Origin: Pachyrhynchus sulphureomaculatus
Taxonomy: Eukaryota > Arthropoda > Insecta > Coleoptera > Curculionidae
Length of the DNA stretch: 64,000 nt
Direction: 5' to 3'
Assembly: GCA_019049505.1 (NCBI GenBank)
Contig: CM032446.1
Coordinates: 51,960,620-52,024,619 of the forward strand
Shown: piece after piece, positions 30,802 to 43,891 of the stretch
Layout of the letters: the number at the start of each line of letters is the position of its first letter
Position numbering within the stretch: the first letter of the stretch is position 1
Position numbers and translations under genes: made by a program
Notes under the pieces: generated by a model
Seen by the model: only the letters and a program-made list of their open reading frames with translations
Databases searched by the model: none
Told to the model about the DNA's origin: nothing

Positions 30802-32080
30802 GTTCTTGTAATTTTAATATTTATAAAATTCTTAAGTTTTAACGTTTTATTGTGAAATTCACTCAATATGAGTTACGTAGCTTTCTTTTACTAATATATA
30901 ATTGTAATAATCTATTTCTCAAGAATTTAATACGAAAATTATAGACAGTCAAGTCAAGAAATCTATTTTGGTTCATCGTGTATTTTTTTATTATGATTAA
31001 GCTGTTATAGTATATTCTTTTGAGTACCGGCAGGATAATTTTCTCTTGAATAGAGCTTTTTTTACACATTCAGCCAGTTATGTTATACATAATTTTTAGA
31101 ACTTTTTATTGATCTCAAATACAACCTTTTTGTTTCATTGTTTTAGTCGATACGATAACAACTTTTTAAGTATTAACACCATTGGTGAGATTTTTAGATT
31201 TCTGTTTTTACTCCAGGAAGAATTAATACGTGGGTGTAAAATATGTAGCGCCAAAATATACATAACGGTTTACCAAATAACTGGGGACCAACCCTCTTGG
31301 CTAAAAGAGTGTTGTTCGCAAAATATAAGCATAAAATAATGTAATGCTGCCACAAGGTTTGTGACAAATGTTATTAATATTCTCCAAGACAAAACCGAGG
31401 ACAATTGCGTGTTCCCACGAACGAACTTGTCGATTACTATATCTTGAAATGTAATTTAATTTCAAACATCAAGAAAATCTGTTGAAAATCCGAGAAACAA
31501 CAGTATAGTCTTGAGACAATAACGCTATGTCGGATGCAACATATTATTGCAACAAAGCAGAGCATTTGTATCAAATTCTATTACCAAACAATTGGTCGTA
31601 TATTTCGGAAGATATTTTCCGTATTGTTATCTAGAATGGCGAATCTTACCCGACAGAATAGTTTCTTGGGAAACGCATTGCAGCGTTATAGAGTTTCGGC
31701 TATTGTTTTGATTGAATTAAAATATCTCAATGATTTTTATACTGAAAATGTTGCCCAGGGCTAGAATTAAGAGATAATTAGCCGCGAGTAGTAAATATTG
31801 TGTGTTCTTATTTTCTCATATTGTTAAGAATTAGTTAAAAAGAAGTAAGTGCTGCCAACGGTAGGAACTGGAAACGTAAGAATGAAAAACGTTGCGTACA
31901 ATTTCAGTATAAAAAATGGTGGTTTCTAGGACTGGAACGTGTTCAATTGGAATGATTTTCTTGAGTTTTACCTTAGATCTCTAGGGATCTTTAGTTTCCA
32001 AAGTCTGAACATTGATAGAGAGATTCACTAAAGGGATTTTTCGGTTAGAATATTAGCATAATAGCTCATTTCATTGGTTT
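30801..32080. other. AT-rich non-coding stretch
   Basis: No gene or element recognised. Confidence 0.55.
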
Positions 32081-32088
32081 AATTGTAA

Positions 32089-33890
32089 ATGAAAACGAAT
32101 TTTTTAACATACAAGTCAGAAGCTACCCGGGCAGAATACAAAGAAAAAAATAGAGAGGTACGTAAGAAAATAAAAAAAGAAAAAATCAATACTGGGAACG
32201 GAAATGTGCACAGATTAACACGTATATTGAAGGAGCACAATCGACAGAAGTGTAGCAAACCATCAAAAATATGAAAACGAACAGCAAAGAGAGGGCAGTA
32301 AATTTAATACCCCTGGAAGAATGGAAAAATTATTACGAAATATTACTAACTGAAAATAGACAAGAATTCCCTAGTATAGAGGACAATGAATCAGAAGACA
32401 TAGAGGGAAAGGACTGGGACGAAATAACCATGAAGTACGAGCAAATCTAAAAATGATGAAGAATGGAAGAGCGCCGGACCAGGTGATATCTTTGCAGAAA
32501 TGATTAAAATGGAGGTATAACCATGTGGAGAACATTAACTAGCTTAATTAATAATTGTATATCACAAGGAAGAACACCTACCGAATGGAAAAAAAGTTAC
32601 ATGTCATCAATCAATAAGAAAGGAAATAGAAAATACCCTAATAATTATAGAGGTATATGCGTTACAAGCACTATGAGCAGACTGTACGGTAAAATATTGC
32701 AGAATAGAATAAGAGAAACAATTAAAGGAAATATATCCAAAAACCAAAGCGGATTTACTCCGGGTCGATCGTGTATAGACAACTTGTTTACTTTACAACA
32801 ATTGATAGAAAAAGAAGATCTAAAAAGATGACGAAATACATATGACCTTTATAGATCTTAAGAAGACATACGATAGTGTACCCAGAAATAAACTTTGACA
32901 TGACTTGAGAGCAGTAGGGATAAAAGAAGAGATGATAACAACAATAAAAGAGTTATGTAATGAAAATATAGGATATGTGAAACAAGGACGCTAACTCTCG
33001 GAAGCTATTCACATTACAAAAGGTCTAAGACAAGGGTGTTACTTTTCACAAATCTTATTTAATATATTTGTAGACAACGCTCTAAAGAAATTGAGCCGCA
33101 CTTGCCAAAGCATGGGCATCCCCATTAGTGATAAACACCTATTATCGTTAAACTTTGCAGACGACCAAGTAATAATAACACAAGATGCATTCGATATGGA
33201 ATATGTATTGAAGAGATTATACACACACTACAAGGAATGGGGACTGGAGGTGAGCCTTGAAGAGACGGAGTATATGGTTGTGAACTCGGAAATAGAATTT
33301 GATGTCTTAATTAACAACGATACACATGTCAAACAAGTCAAGGAATTTAAATATCTAGGAGTACTGAGTGACAATAAAAATGGTATAGGTACAAAGGAAA
33401 TACAGAATAAAAAACCAAAAGTCAGGACGATCATAGGAGCTCTTAACTCAATATGGTGGGATCAAAACATAACTACACAAAACAAAAAGAGAATTGGAAG
33501 AACAATGGTAGAATCGGTTTTAAGTTATCGTAGTGAACTGTGGGTAATGAAAGAAGAGGATAAAAGAAAAATAACGACGATAGAGATGGATTACCTGAGA
33601 AGAAGCGCCGGAGTGTCCAAATTCCAACACATAACAAACCAAGAAATACGCAACAGAACAGCAGCAACAGAAACAATTATACAAAGAATAGAAAATAGAG
33701 GATTATAATGGTTTGGACCCCCACTCAGAATGAACGATACAAGATGGCCCAAAAGGCTCTTGACATGGAAACCACCGGGAAGAAATTAAAAAGGAAGACC
33801 ACGTAGATACTGGAGGAATGGACGAAGAGATGGCAGACGATAGAGAGGTTTAGAGAAGGCGAATGGGAACACAACACTTAAATGTATAAT
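32089..33890 (+). pseudogene. non-LTR retrotransposon ORF2 relic (third LINE lineage)
   Basis: RT blocks in order: NYRGICVTSTMSRLYGKIL, SGFTPGRSCIDNLFTL, FIDLKKTYDSVPRNKL (motif A), TKGLRQGCYFSQILFNIF (motif B), LNFADDQVIITQ (33151, catalytic FADD), VKEFKYLGVL (thumb), VLSYRSELWVMKEEDK and TTIEMDYLRRSAGVSK. The last 205 codons (33091-33708) are open; earlier parts carry stops and shifts. No endonuclease. The final segment reads decayed LLTWKPPG and RPRRYWRNG. A (TA)n tract begins 40 bp downstream. The clade is unclear. Confidence 0.88.
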
Positions 33891-33926
33891 TGTTATATAT
33901 TACTTGTGTATATATACAGTAAAACC

Positions 33927-34657
<731 letters not shown>

Positions 34658-34768
34658 CTCCTCTGACTTCACATGTTAGAATTAAATCTGCTCCTTCTTC
34701 CAAGGGTCCAACTACATTGGATACATCACGTCCTGAATTGTCATATAAAAGCAGTTGATGTGGAGGGA
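34658..34768 (-). CDS. internal exon of an Ig-superfamily (Sidestep-like) gene
   Basis: 111 bp on the minus strand between a 3' splice site (TTTTTGTTACAG, AG at 34770-34769) and a 5' splice site (GTATGT from 34657). Both introns are phase 1, as expected for Ig-domain exons. The 36 whole codons include PPHQLLLYDNSGRDVSNVVG and PLEEGADLILTCEVRG. L-x-L-T-C is the B strand of an Ig fold with its first disulfide Cys, and the VPP...VGPLxEGxDLxLTCEVRGG pattern is what I know from insect Sidestep-family guidance and adhesion proteins (second Ig domain). The protein would sit at the cell surface. No stop or frameshift, unlike everything around it. The flanking exons are not visible in the window, so both introns are long. 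Confidence 0.8.
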
Positions 34769-34926
34769 CTGTAACAAAAATAACAAAATCGATTAAATCC
34801 AGTATAAATGGTGTTATAAGTAAAATAAGAGTATATTATTTTTCTGGTCTCCCTACTACGTGTACGATGGTGTTAACATCTACGCAAAGATAGGAAAGCA
34901 AAATGTAAATATAAATAAGCGGCTAA
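34769..34926 (-). other. intron sequence upstream of the Ig exon
   Basis: Short AT-rich intron stretch with the polypyrimidine/AG acceptor at its low-coordinate end. Confidence 0.55.
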
Positions 34927-35528
34927 GTGGAAGACAGACTTGCGCAATTAGTGTTCCGTACGGTGAATGTTTTTAAAATAAAATGATTTTACAAAATACA
35001 CTCCAAATAAGTTTTCAACAAATTTTTTGCCAATTTTTACTGAAAACTGATGACCTTGAAATTTTCATTTTTCTTTTTTATATACCAAATAAATTATTAA
35101 AGGTAAGACACTGATAATTTTCCTTCAATCTACACCCTGTGGAGAATATTCCAGAATTTTTTCTAAATTTTTTGATCAGTACTTTTCGGGATAGGGGGGG
35201 GCAGCGATTTTTCACGGTCTTTGGGTGCAAGTGTACATCATATATATTTTTGAACTCGTGTTTGTACAAGCTTTTATTTGACGCCCCACTCGGTGACCTG
35301 GTAGAAAAAAAAATTTTCACCTCCGATTTCACCCCCCAGAACTAACCCTCTAAGTCAAAATTTAATTTTCAAAACTACATGGCCTTGATGAGGCTATCGA
35401 TTCCTATATTAGTGCCAAATTTCCACTTTCTATATCAAATAGTTTCGGAGAATATCGGGGTGTGACAGACGGACAGACAGACACCGAAGTGATCTTATAA
35501 GTTATCCGTACGAAACGCTAAAAACATA
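34927..35528 (-). mobile_element. family 'TTCCGTACGG', copy B
   Basis: Starts (plus strand) with GACTTGCGCAATTAGTGTTCCGTACGG and ends CGTACGAAACGCTAAAAA-like. The interior matches copy A in reverse, including a GACAGACAGACACCGAAGTG segment. Non-coding. Confidence 0.75.
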
Positions 35529-36117
35529 TGCCAGAAACTAAAGACTATAAGCTAAATTGTGATAGAAAGGGAGTTAATTTTATCCTATTTATACGTGAGT
35601 GCTTGGTGGAAGATTGAATTTTGTTCTATTGCTATTCCTGAGCTCGTTAAATCTCTGTACGTATTTAACGTCATCATATAGCCGGTCCAAACAATTGCCA
35701 TAACTATGTAATAACTGTAATTTGATGTCCAAGATACGCGAGACGCCTTAGTAAATCTGTGAAATCTTAGTCACAAAGCATACAATACATATCGATAAAA
35801 TTTTATAGAAATTAACCCAATAAAGTTCAGTTTAATTTCTAAACACCCTGTATGTTTCGATTGGAGGTGAAAGCACTTTTCGGTAATATGCTTTTGTAAA
35901 CAAATTAATTAATATATTATTCGTTAGTGGGCGCCTTATGACCCAAATTGGGAAGAATATTCTTTGCCGGTTTTTTTTGGGTAAAAATGTAAAAATCAAA
36001 ATGTTTTGTCATATTATTACACTGCATATAAATTCAAAGTTTAATGTTAAGCAGTAATAAAATTATTACTGGGCCTGACTTTCTCACACTACAAAAATAA
36101 CTCATCCCAAGCATTAT
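35529..36117. other. non-coding stretch
   Basis: No gene. A CACCCTGTATGTTTCG motif at 35845 resembles the termini of other insect repeats, but nothing more can be said. Confidence 0.5.
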
Positions 36118-36722
36118 ACTTTAGTATTTTAAACGATAAGTACCTTATAGTAAAAAATTAGCCAAGTGCAAGTCGGACTTGCGCAATTAGTGTTCCGTAT
36201 GGTTATTGTTTTAAAATAAAAATTGTTGTTATGGAAGTACAAAATGATCAACTACTTCATAAAACACACCCCAAATGAGATTTTAACAAAGTTTGTATAG
36301 GATCTTTGTTGAAAATTGATGACCTCGACATTTTTCATTTTCTTTCATTTACCAGATAAAATATCAAAGGTAATGCACTGGTGATAATTTTCATTCAATC
36401 TAGATCTTATGAAGAATATTCCAGAATTTTTTCTAAATTTTTTAAATAGTACTCTTAAAGATAAAGGGAGGGACAGCAATTTTTGAAACTTTTAAAAAAC
36501 AATAGAAAAAAAAGTTTGCGCGAATCTTATATATATTGAACTCGTGTTTTCAAAAGTTTTCATTTGACATCTCACTCGATGACCTTCCAAAAAAATCTTT
36601 TGTTCTGTTCCAATTTCACCCAATTAATTAGAAATTTACCTGTCAAAACTACACGGTTCTGATTGGGCCATCAGCAGGCATACATCGAGGTGATACCATA
36701 AGTTTTCCATATGGAACACTTA
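36118..36722 (-). mobile_element. family 'TTCCGTACGG', copy C
   Basis: Contains GACTTGCGCAATTAGTGTTCC at one end and CCATATGGAACACTTATGG at the other. The outer 45 bp (36118-36163, GATAAGTACCTTATAG) also match, inverted, the flank of copy F at 52740-52785. Copies C and F therefore share a larger unit than the rest. Confidence 0.72.
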
Positions 36723-36732
36723 TGGAATTATA

Positions 36733-36943
<211 letters not shown>

Positions 36944-37206
36944 TAAATCCCTCTAAATCACTTCTTTTGCCCTTTTAACCCCTTATATGTTTGATTATAA
37001 ATAACTACTGAAATTTGCCAGTCACACAACTAATTAGAAAAAATGCTCATACTGCTATTAAGATTGTACAATTGAACGAACCCGTTCCTTTGAAGCATTA
37101 TTACTTAAAAACTGTAGATTCTTTTCTTAATTCAATTGTGTATATTGACATATACACGGACTAAAATGGAAAATGATGCTATGCCTGAGTTTTACTGTTG
37201 CCGTCA

Positions 37207-37500
<294 letters not shown>

Positions 37501-37589
37501 TTGTTGTAAAAAGTATGTAATAGTATTACATACATACTACATATATTAAAAGAAGAACTATTTTCAAAAAATTTCGAGAAGTTGTTTAC

Positions 37590-38475
37590 ACAGGCCAGGC
37601 TATAAGGGGTATGCAGCTAGGAAGAAGTCGTTAATTTCGGAAGCTAATCGCAAAAAGCGGTTAGCTTTTACTAGGGAATACGTTACTAAACCTCCTGAAT
37701 TTTGGGAATCCGTAATCTTTAGTAAAGAAACTAAAATTAACTTTTTTGGGTCTGATGGCAGAACTAAAATTTGGATTTGATATTAAAAATATTTGTTCCA
37801 CGGTGAGACAAGTGTTCTGCTTTAGGGATGCAAGTCCGCTGGAGATGTTGGAAATTTACATTTTATTAATGGTACCATGGATCAGCATGTTTATCTGAAC
37901 ATTTTGAGAGACAATTTAACAAAATGTGTCCAAAAATTAGCACAAACAGGACAATGATCCGAAACATACCGAAAATTTGATGTGGGAATGGATGATCCAT
38001 AATATACGACAGCAGCTTCATACACCTCCCCATCGAACATTTATGGGAGGAACTTAAACGGCGCGTTCGCAAACATAATGTTTCAAATAGAGAAGAATTA
38101 AAAAACAGAATAATGAACGAATGGGGGAACATGCCAGCATAAGTTACTAGAAAGCTGGTTGCAAGCATGACAAAAAGGTTACAGATATTAGTTTAAACGA
38201 AGTTGTTATTTTCCGTGAAATCCGTCAAACAATTATTGATAATTGTTAAGTGTATGGAGACTTTTTTGACATTAATTTTTTTTACATTTTTATAACAATG
38301 ATGTGACTTCTAAATAAAATGTTTCGTTGTTGTTTTTAATATTATTCCTGGTTGTTTAAGTTTCAAATATTAATTTAAACACGTTTTCTCATAGTTCCAA
38401 TTAATTAGTTAAACATAACAGAAAAATAGTATAGAAAGCAGGTGGTGTATGGAGACTTTTTGAACTGACTGTATA
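37590..38475 (+). pseudogene. Tc1-like transposase relic with one inverted repeat
   Basis: Plus-strand blocks: ISEANRKKRLAFTREYVTKP, VIFSKETKINFFGSDGRTK, INGTMDQHVYLNILRDNL and IEHLWEELKRRVRKHN, the last with the catalytic Glu of the DD34E triad. The first catalytic Asp of FSDET is Lys here (FSKET), and several frameshifts are present. The right end has GTATGGAGACTTTTTGAACTGACTGTA (in part 38448-38472), a typical Tc1-type inverted repeat. The left end is missing. Confidence 0.82.
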
Positions 38476-39943
38476 TCTTAAGGCCTAATATCTATAAAAC
38501 AACAAAATTTAAAATTTCGGGAAACTGGTTATACTTAGTGCGCTTAGATTGTTACGGTATTTTTTATTTAGAATACAATTTTATTTAGAATACAATACTG
38601 GGGCATTAAATTGTTGTTATGCTTCTATAAACTACTTTTTCGGATATAAAAAAAATTAGAAGTTGTGATTTCTTTTATGTTCGAAAGTACCACAACTTAA
38701 TGAGGCTTAATAAAAAAAGGGTAAATTTTTTATCCAAATTAATAATATATAACTCTAGGAACAGCAATTTTCAAATAAAATAAGTTAACCAACAAATATA
38801 TTTAACTTTTATTATATGAATATGTATTTGCCTTCTGATAACACAACAATAAAAACTGCGTTAAACTATTTTCTCTTTCGAACTAATTTATCACTACTTC
38901 AGGATCCCTCGATAACGTCGGTGCGATGATGCTCGAATGAAACCAAACATGGATTTCAAATTTGGTACACTTATAATACTTGAAATACTTAGTATTTCTA
39001 TAGTATTTTGAGAATTTTCCTAGCTTTTGGTTGAAATAATGGAATTTAATCATAATTGTAAGAGGTTTAAGAAATGCGGGAGGGGGTTAAAAAGGTTGCT
39101 TTATATACATGTGTTATACGTGCTTCTTAGGGTTCTTAGAGTCCAGGAATCTGAATTTTTTTTATTTCCTCATCATTTCCATTATTAACAGAAATAATAA
39201 TAAAATATCGAGTAGTAAGGCTTCAATTAAGTTCTGAGAAAGTCAAATTCAGTATTTATTTTACAACTGCCTGTTTGCAAAAGAAGCATTGGTTAAATAA
39301 CTTTACCCATTTTATATTAATCTAGTGGGTAACATCTTGCTTGCTTAGGCTTAATAACTCAGAAACGACGAAAGCTAATTAAATGTATACCACTGTTATC
39401 ACGAAGAAGCTAAAAGCTTTTATTTTAAGAAAGTTTATAAAGACAAATCAAAACACTTAACAAAATATTTTCAAATAATATTATCCAGCTATCAGACTAC
39501 AGAGAAGTAAATTAAAATACTATAAAACCAGTTTAATTTATAAATTGAGTAAAATCCTAAATTGTCAGAACATTACTCTCGTAAAAAAATTCTTTCTTTA
39601 AGAGATATTTCTATTAAAGTAAAATGAGAAAAGTTTTTTGAACGAAATTAAAAATTTAATTCTGAAGAAGACGAAAATGTAAAGTAATAATCATAAATTT
39701 TATAACTTTGCAGTTGAAGTCTTGTAAACTTCTGTATGCACTTTAAGTTTACGAGTTGTTTTTTGAATGACCTAGGACGTTTTATGTGTTTTTTTAAGTT
39801 TGTCATTTTATTTTTTGGACTAAATAATGAGCATTATAGAAAACATAACACTCTCAAATAATTAATTGGGGAAGATATAGATATAGATAGATAAAAAAAT
39901 GCGTTTTAAATACAAAACAGAATGTTTAAATTAAAAAAAAAAA
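38476..39943. other. AT-rich non-coding stretch
   Basis: No gene or element recognised. Confidence 0.55.
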
Positions 39944-40132
39944 CGGCCAAATATTCCGTAAGGCGACTGCTTTTAAAATAAAACAAATTGTTATGAAAGT
40001 ATAACAAAACACACCCCAAATGAGTTTTCCGATTTTTATTCTTATATACGAGATAAATTATATCAAAGGTAATATATTCGTAGTAATTTTCATTCAATTT
40101 AGACCTTATGGAGAATATTCCAGGATTTTGAA
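39944..40132 (-). mobile_element. family 'TTCCGTACGG', partial copy D1
   Basis: ATTCCGTAAGG, AACACACCCCAAATGAG and CTTATGGAGAATATTCCAG match the family in reverse. It stops where copy D2 begins, giving a head-to-head join. Confidence 0.65.
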
Positions 40133-40797
40133 TTTTTAGTGTTCCGTACAGAACACTTATAAGAACACTTCGGTGTCTGTCTGTCTGTCCGTCTGTCTGT
40201 CACACCCGATTTTTCTACGAAAACTATTTGTCATAGAAAATTAAAATGTGGTAATAATATAGGAATTGATGGCCTCATCAGAGCCGTGTAGTTTTAAAAG
40301 TTAAATTTTGATTTAAGGGGTTAGTTTTTGGGGGTGAAATCGAGAGTGAAAACAAAAATTTTTTTACTAGGTCATCGAGTGTGGTGTCAAATGAAAGCTT
40401 GTGAAAACACGAGTAAAATATATAATGTAATACTTGCGCACACTTTTCTTTGTATTAATATTAAAAAATCGCGAAAAATCGCTGTCCCCCCACCTTGTCT
40501 CGAAAAGTACTACTCAAAAAATTTTGCAAAAATTCTAAAATGTTCTCCAGGGGTGTAGATTGAACGAAAATTATCACGAGTGCAATAATTTATCTGGTAT
40601 ATAAAAAGAAAAGAAAACAAAAATTTCAAGGTCATCAATTTTCAGTAAAGGTTGGAAACAAACTTTGTTGAAAAACTCATTTGAGGTGTGTTTTGTGAAG
40701 TCACTGATTATTTTATACCAACGTAACAATTTTTTTTTAAAGCAATCAACGTACAGAACACTAATTGTGCAAGTTCAACTTGCACTTGACCGGTTAT
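40133..40797 (+). mobile_element. family 'TTCCGTACGG', full copy D2
   Basis: Best full-length copy. It starts TTTTTAGTGTTCCGTACAG and ends GTACAGAACACTAATTGTGC, then a GCAAGTTCAACTTGC hairpin and ACTTGACCGG. About 665 bp, non-coding, with a (GTCT)n tract near the start. Confidence 0.78.
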
Positions 40798-41039
40798 TTT
40801 TATTTCAAATAGGTTTGGGGGCCAGTTTTGATTTCACGCTTTCACCGATGTCTTTGGAAATATTGTTTTTTGTATACCATATAAATTGTCAAATGTATAT
40901 AATTTTCAATCAATCTGCTAAATATTGGTTTAATTATAAACAAATAAAATAAAATTATTGTCTTTAGAGGGGCGACGCGCGGTGGTAGTAATGTACTAAA
41001 AATTATTTTAACAAAACCTCCTCCATATTGTAGTGAAAC
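40798..41039. other. diverged sequence between family copies
   Basis: Non-coding. Probably decayed family sequence, but the match is weak. (242 bp.). Confidence 0.4.
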
Positions 41040-41397
41040 GTAGTTTTTAGTATTTTTTTTTATATCAGATAAACTGTACTTTTGGAGATAGGGGGTGGTG
41101 GACAGAGATTCTTGGCCATTTTTTTTAATAATACAAAGAAAAGTGTGTGCAAGTATTACATCATATATGTATATTTTTGAACCTGTATTTTCGCAAGCTC
41201 TCAATTGACACTCCACCCGATGATCTGGTAATTTTTTTTATTACTTCCGATTTCACCTCCAAAACTCACTTCCTAAATAAACAATTAACTTTCAAAACTA
41301 CACAGCTCTGACAAATAGTTTCGGAGAAAATCGGATATGACAGATAGACGGACGGACACCAAAGTGATCCCATCAATGTTACGTACGGAACATCAAA
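41040..41397 (-). mobile_element. family 'TTCCGTACGG', partial copy E
   Basis: GGAGATAGGGGGTGG, TTGACACTCCACC, ACCAAAGTGATCCCATC and TACGTACGGAACATC match the family in reverse. Confidence 0.65.
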
Positions 41398-41668
41398 AAT
41401 AAGTCAAGAATGATAATTTTTAAAAATCTTTTAAGTATAATAGCTCAATTAATAAATTTAAATTTACAAAATATAATACTTTTATTAGAAGTTTTTTAGA
41501 ATTTATGAATTTTTAAGGAACAAGGGTATTTTTAAGTTATTTTCCTAAGCATGATAATGACGACATTTAAAAAAATCCAGGTTTTAAGTACTTTGACGAA
41601 ATTGTCTACCAGTTCGTGGGGTTTCGCAGATTTTACGACTTTTTTTTTTACTAAAAAAATAAGTAAAA

Positions 41669-42085
41669 TGGTAAAGATACAACGAATTGTACCAAATACG
41701 CATACCTATTGCTCAATCGGAGGCTGACACAATAGCCACAAACCGACAGAGTGGTTGGCACAGCCAATACTAAAGGCGAGCAGTGCTGGTTGCGACAAAT
41801 CACCTTTAGTGTTGGCTGTGCTAACCACTCTGTCCGCTTGTAGCTGCTGTGTCAGCCCTCGATTGAGTACTAGGTATGCGTATTTGATACAATTCGTTGT
41901 ATTTTACCATTGTGTTCCGTAAGTACCGGAATGAGTACTAGAAATTCTGTTCGCTTGTTTTTCGATCCTAGCTCAACTGATGAGGCCGTCGATACGTCGA
42001 AACGAGTCTCGGGATGGATGAACAAATAAGAGAACAGTGGGTAGACTGCTGAAATATGGGCTTTGCCTATTTTCAGTTGTTTTAC
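41669..42085. mobile_element. head-to-head pair of 334-family units
   Basis: 41669-41790 matches the 18-kb units in the array direction (AGATACAACGAATTGTACC). 41797-42085 matches the opposite direction through the ribozyme and on to GCCTATTTTxAGTTGTTTTAC. The same direct-then-inverted layout is seen at the end of the 18-kb array, but this copy is clearly older. Confidence 0.8.
41972..42018 (+). ncRNA. hammerhead ribozyme 5, decayed
   Basis: CTGATGA (41977-41983), GAAAC and GAGTC followed by TCGGG are kept. Helix II (GGCCG...ACGTC) and the upstream helix I strand (CTCAA) carry mismatches. Probably inactive. Confidence 0.65.
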
Positions 42086-43883
42086 AACAAAGCGCAAATG
42101 AGTAAAAGTAATTTGGAGTACCAGACAGGTAAAAAATTGCTCACTAAAGAGAGAAATAGACCAAAAGTTATTCATAAATGAATGCTCAGGACTGAGATTT
42201 TTTAAGAAACAAAAGAGATTCCTTTGATTTGTAATGAATGTCATTCAGTAACCGAGTTCGATTATTATCGGTTGAGCCGAACGACTTCCCAATTTAGAAG
42301 AAAAATGGAAGGCACATTACATGTCACTTTATCATTTATCTTTCTCCTTCATATGTGGAAATGCTAGAACATATAATGAACTACTGACAGTTGAAGTTTA
42401 AATACTGTAATGTTCGGGGTAATAACACAGCCAGCCGAAATTTTTAAAGTCGATAATATAAAATGTTTTTAATTTGCATAAGCAATCGAGCCTCTCAGAA
42501 TTATAAAGAAATGGAAACGAAGGTTTTATAGAATATGAAATTTCAAAGACAAAAGAAACTCTTCTCTTTCCCTTTCCTTTTCAATTTCTTCCTTACCTTC
42601 ATAACATAATTCCAGCCCAGATGTCCGACAATGACGGGCTATCTTATTTTCAAGTAATATGGATGGGAGTTGCGAGGGGGCCAAGGCTCATTTTACTGAG
42701 CCAAGTTTAGAAAGACCAATTGAGGCAAGAACTGAAGAAACTTGTCAAAAATTTTATGCTGTCAGATCGACGAATGGTTGTTGACTTACTAATCGCTCCT
42801 TATGATGTTGACATGGTTAGTGTAACACGTGTAGAGTGAAAAAAATAACATGTTTAGTGCAGTGGTGATAACTGTTGTGTAGTGCTAATCTCAAATGAAA
42901 TTTTATTTATTGTACATTTGTATTAACTTGGAAATATTGAAGGAAGGAATAGAAACCTTTTAGACACAACTTTCATTTACAAACTTGCGTTAACTCAGCA
43001 AATACTAATAAGATGTGCTTAACCATGAAATGAATCAAAAAAAAAGTTTATGGAAGATGAATGAAACCTAACTTTACTTTGAGTTTATTTTATTGCAATT
43101 CTGCTGTAGTTTGAAAGTGCAATTCCTTCGCGTTACTACTCCGCATGCTTGAGGTAGCGATAAGAACAAAGGCATGTGGGAAATAAGCATGACAAAATGT
43201 CTCTATTGTCTTGGAAAGTCTGTAGTTCAAAAATAAAGCATACTACATATAATATTTAAACATTTTCGTAAGATTTAAGTATTAGAAAAAATGTCATCAT
43301 CATTATCGTACCGAACATGTATTTTCGGAACAGATTTACTATTAGGCCCGATTTAATTACTATGGAATCTAAAACCTGTAGCTGTCTAATTGCCTTCGGT
43401 GTTTGATAGTGTAACATCTTGTTTTGTAAATATCACCAAACATATGTTTTTAAAAGAATTTAATATAATTTTGGAGATAATGCGTAGAATCCGGTAGTAA
43501 AAAATATTTAATTTTTATGGATCTAATCATAATTTTTTTTTGATCTTGAACTACCTAGCATTATAACGTTAGCTGATAAAATGATGTTCTTGTTAATTTA
43601 AACCGTTAATTGCCGAATTAGATAGGTTTTATAATGAAAAAATGTATATAGACTCTAATGAATACCAGAAAGCAAAGGATGGCCAACGGGCAGATTTTCT
43701 TTTAGATATTTTTTACTAAATAATCGTCAAGCATTACAATTAGTAAAACTTCAGCAAAACACCTATGTAGGAAACTAAATTCACAAGACGATCCCAGAGA
43801 GTTTCTGTATCCTACTTTTATGTTCATATGTCGGTAGTGTTGTTTGAAACTATTGACTAGATTTCAATACGATTTTCTGTACC
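42086..43883. other. AT-rich non-coding stretch
   Basis: No gene or element recognised. 43884-43891 is the left target duplication (TTCTAGAA) of hAT copy 1. Confidence 0.55.
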
Positions 43884-43891
43884 TTCTAGAA

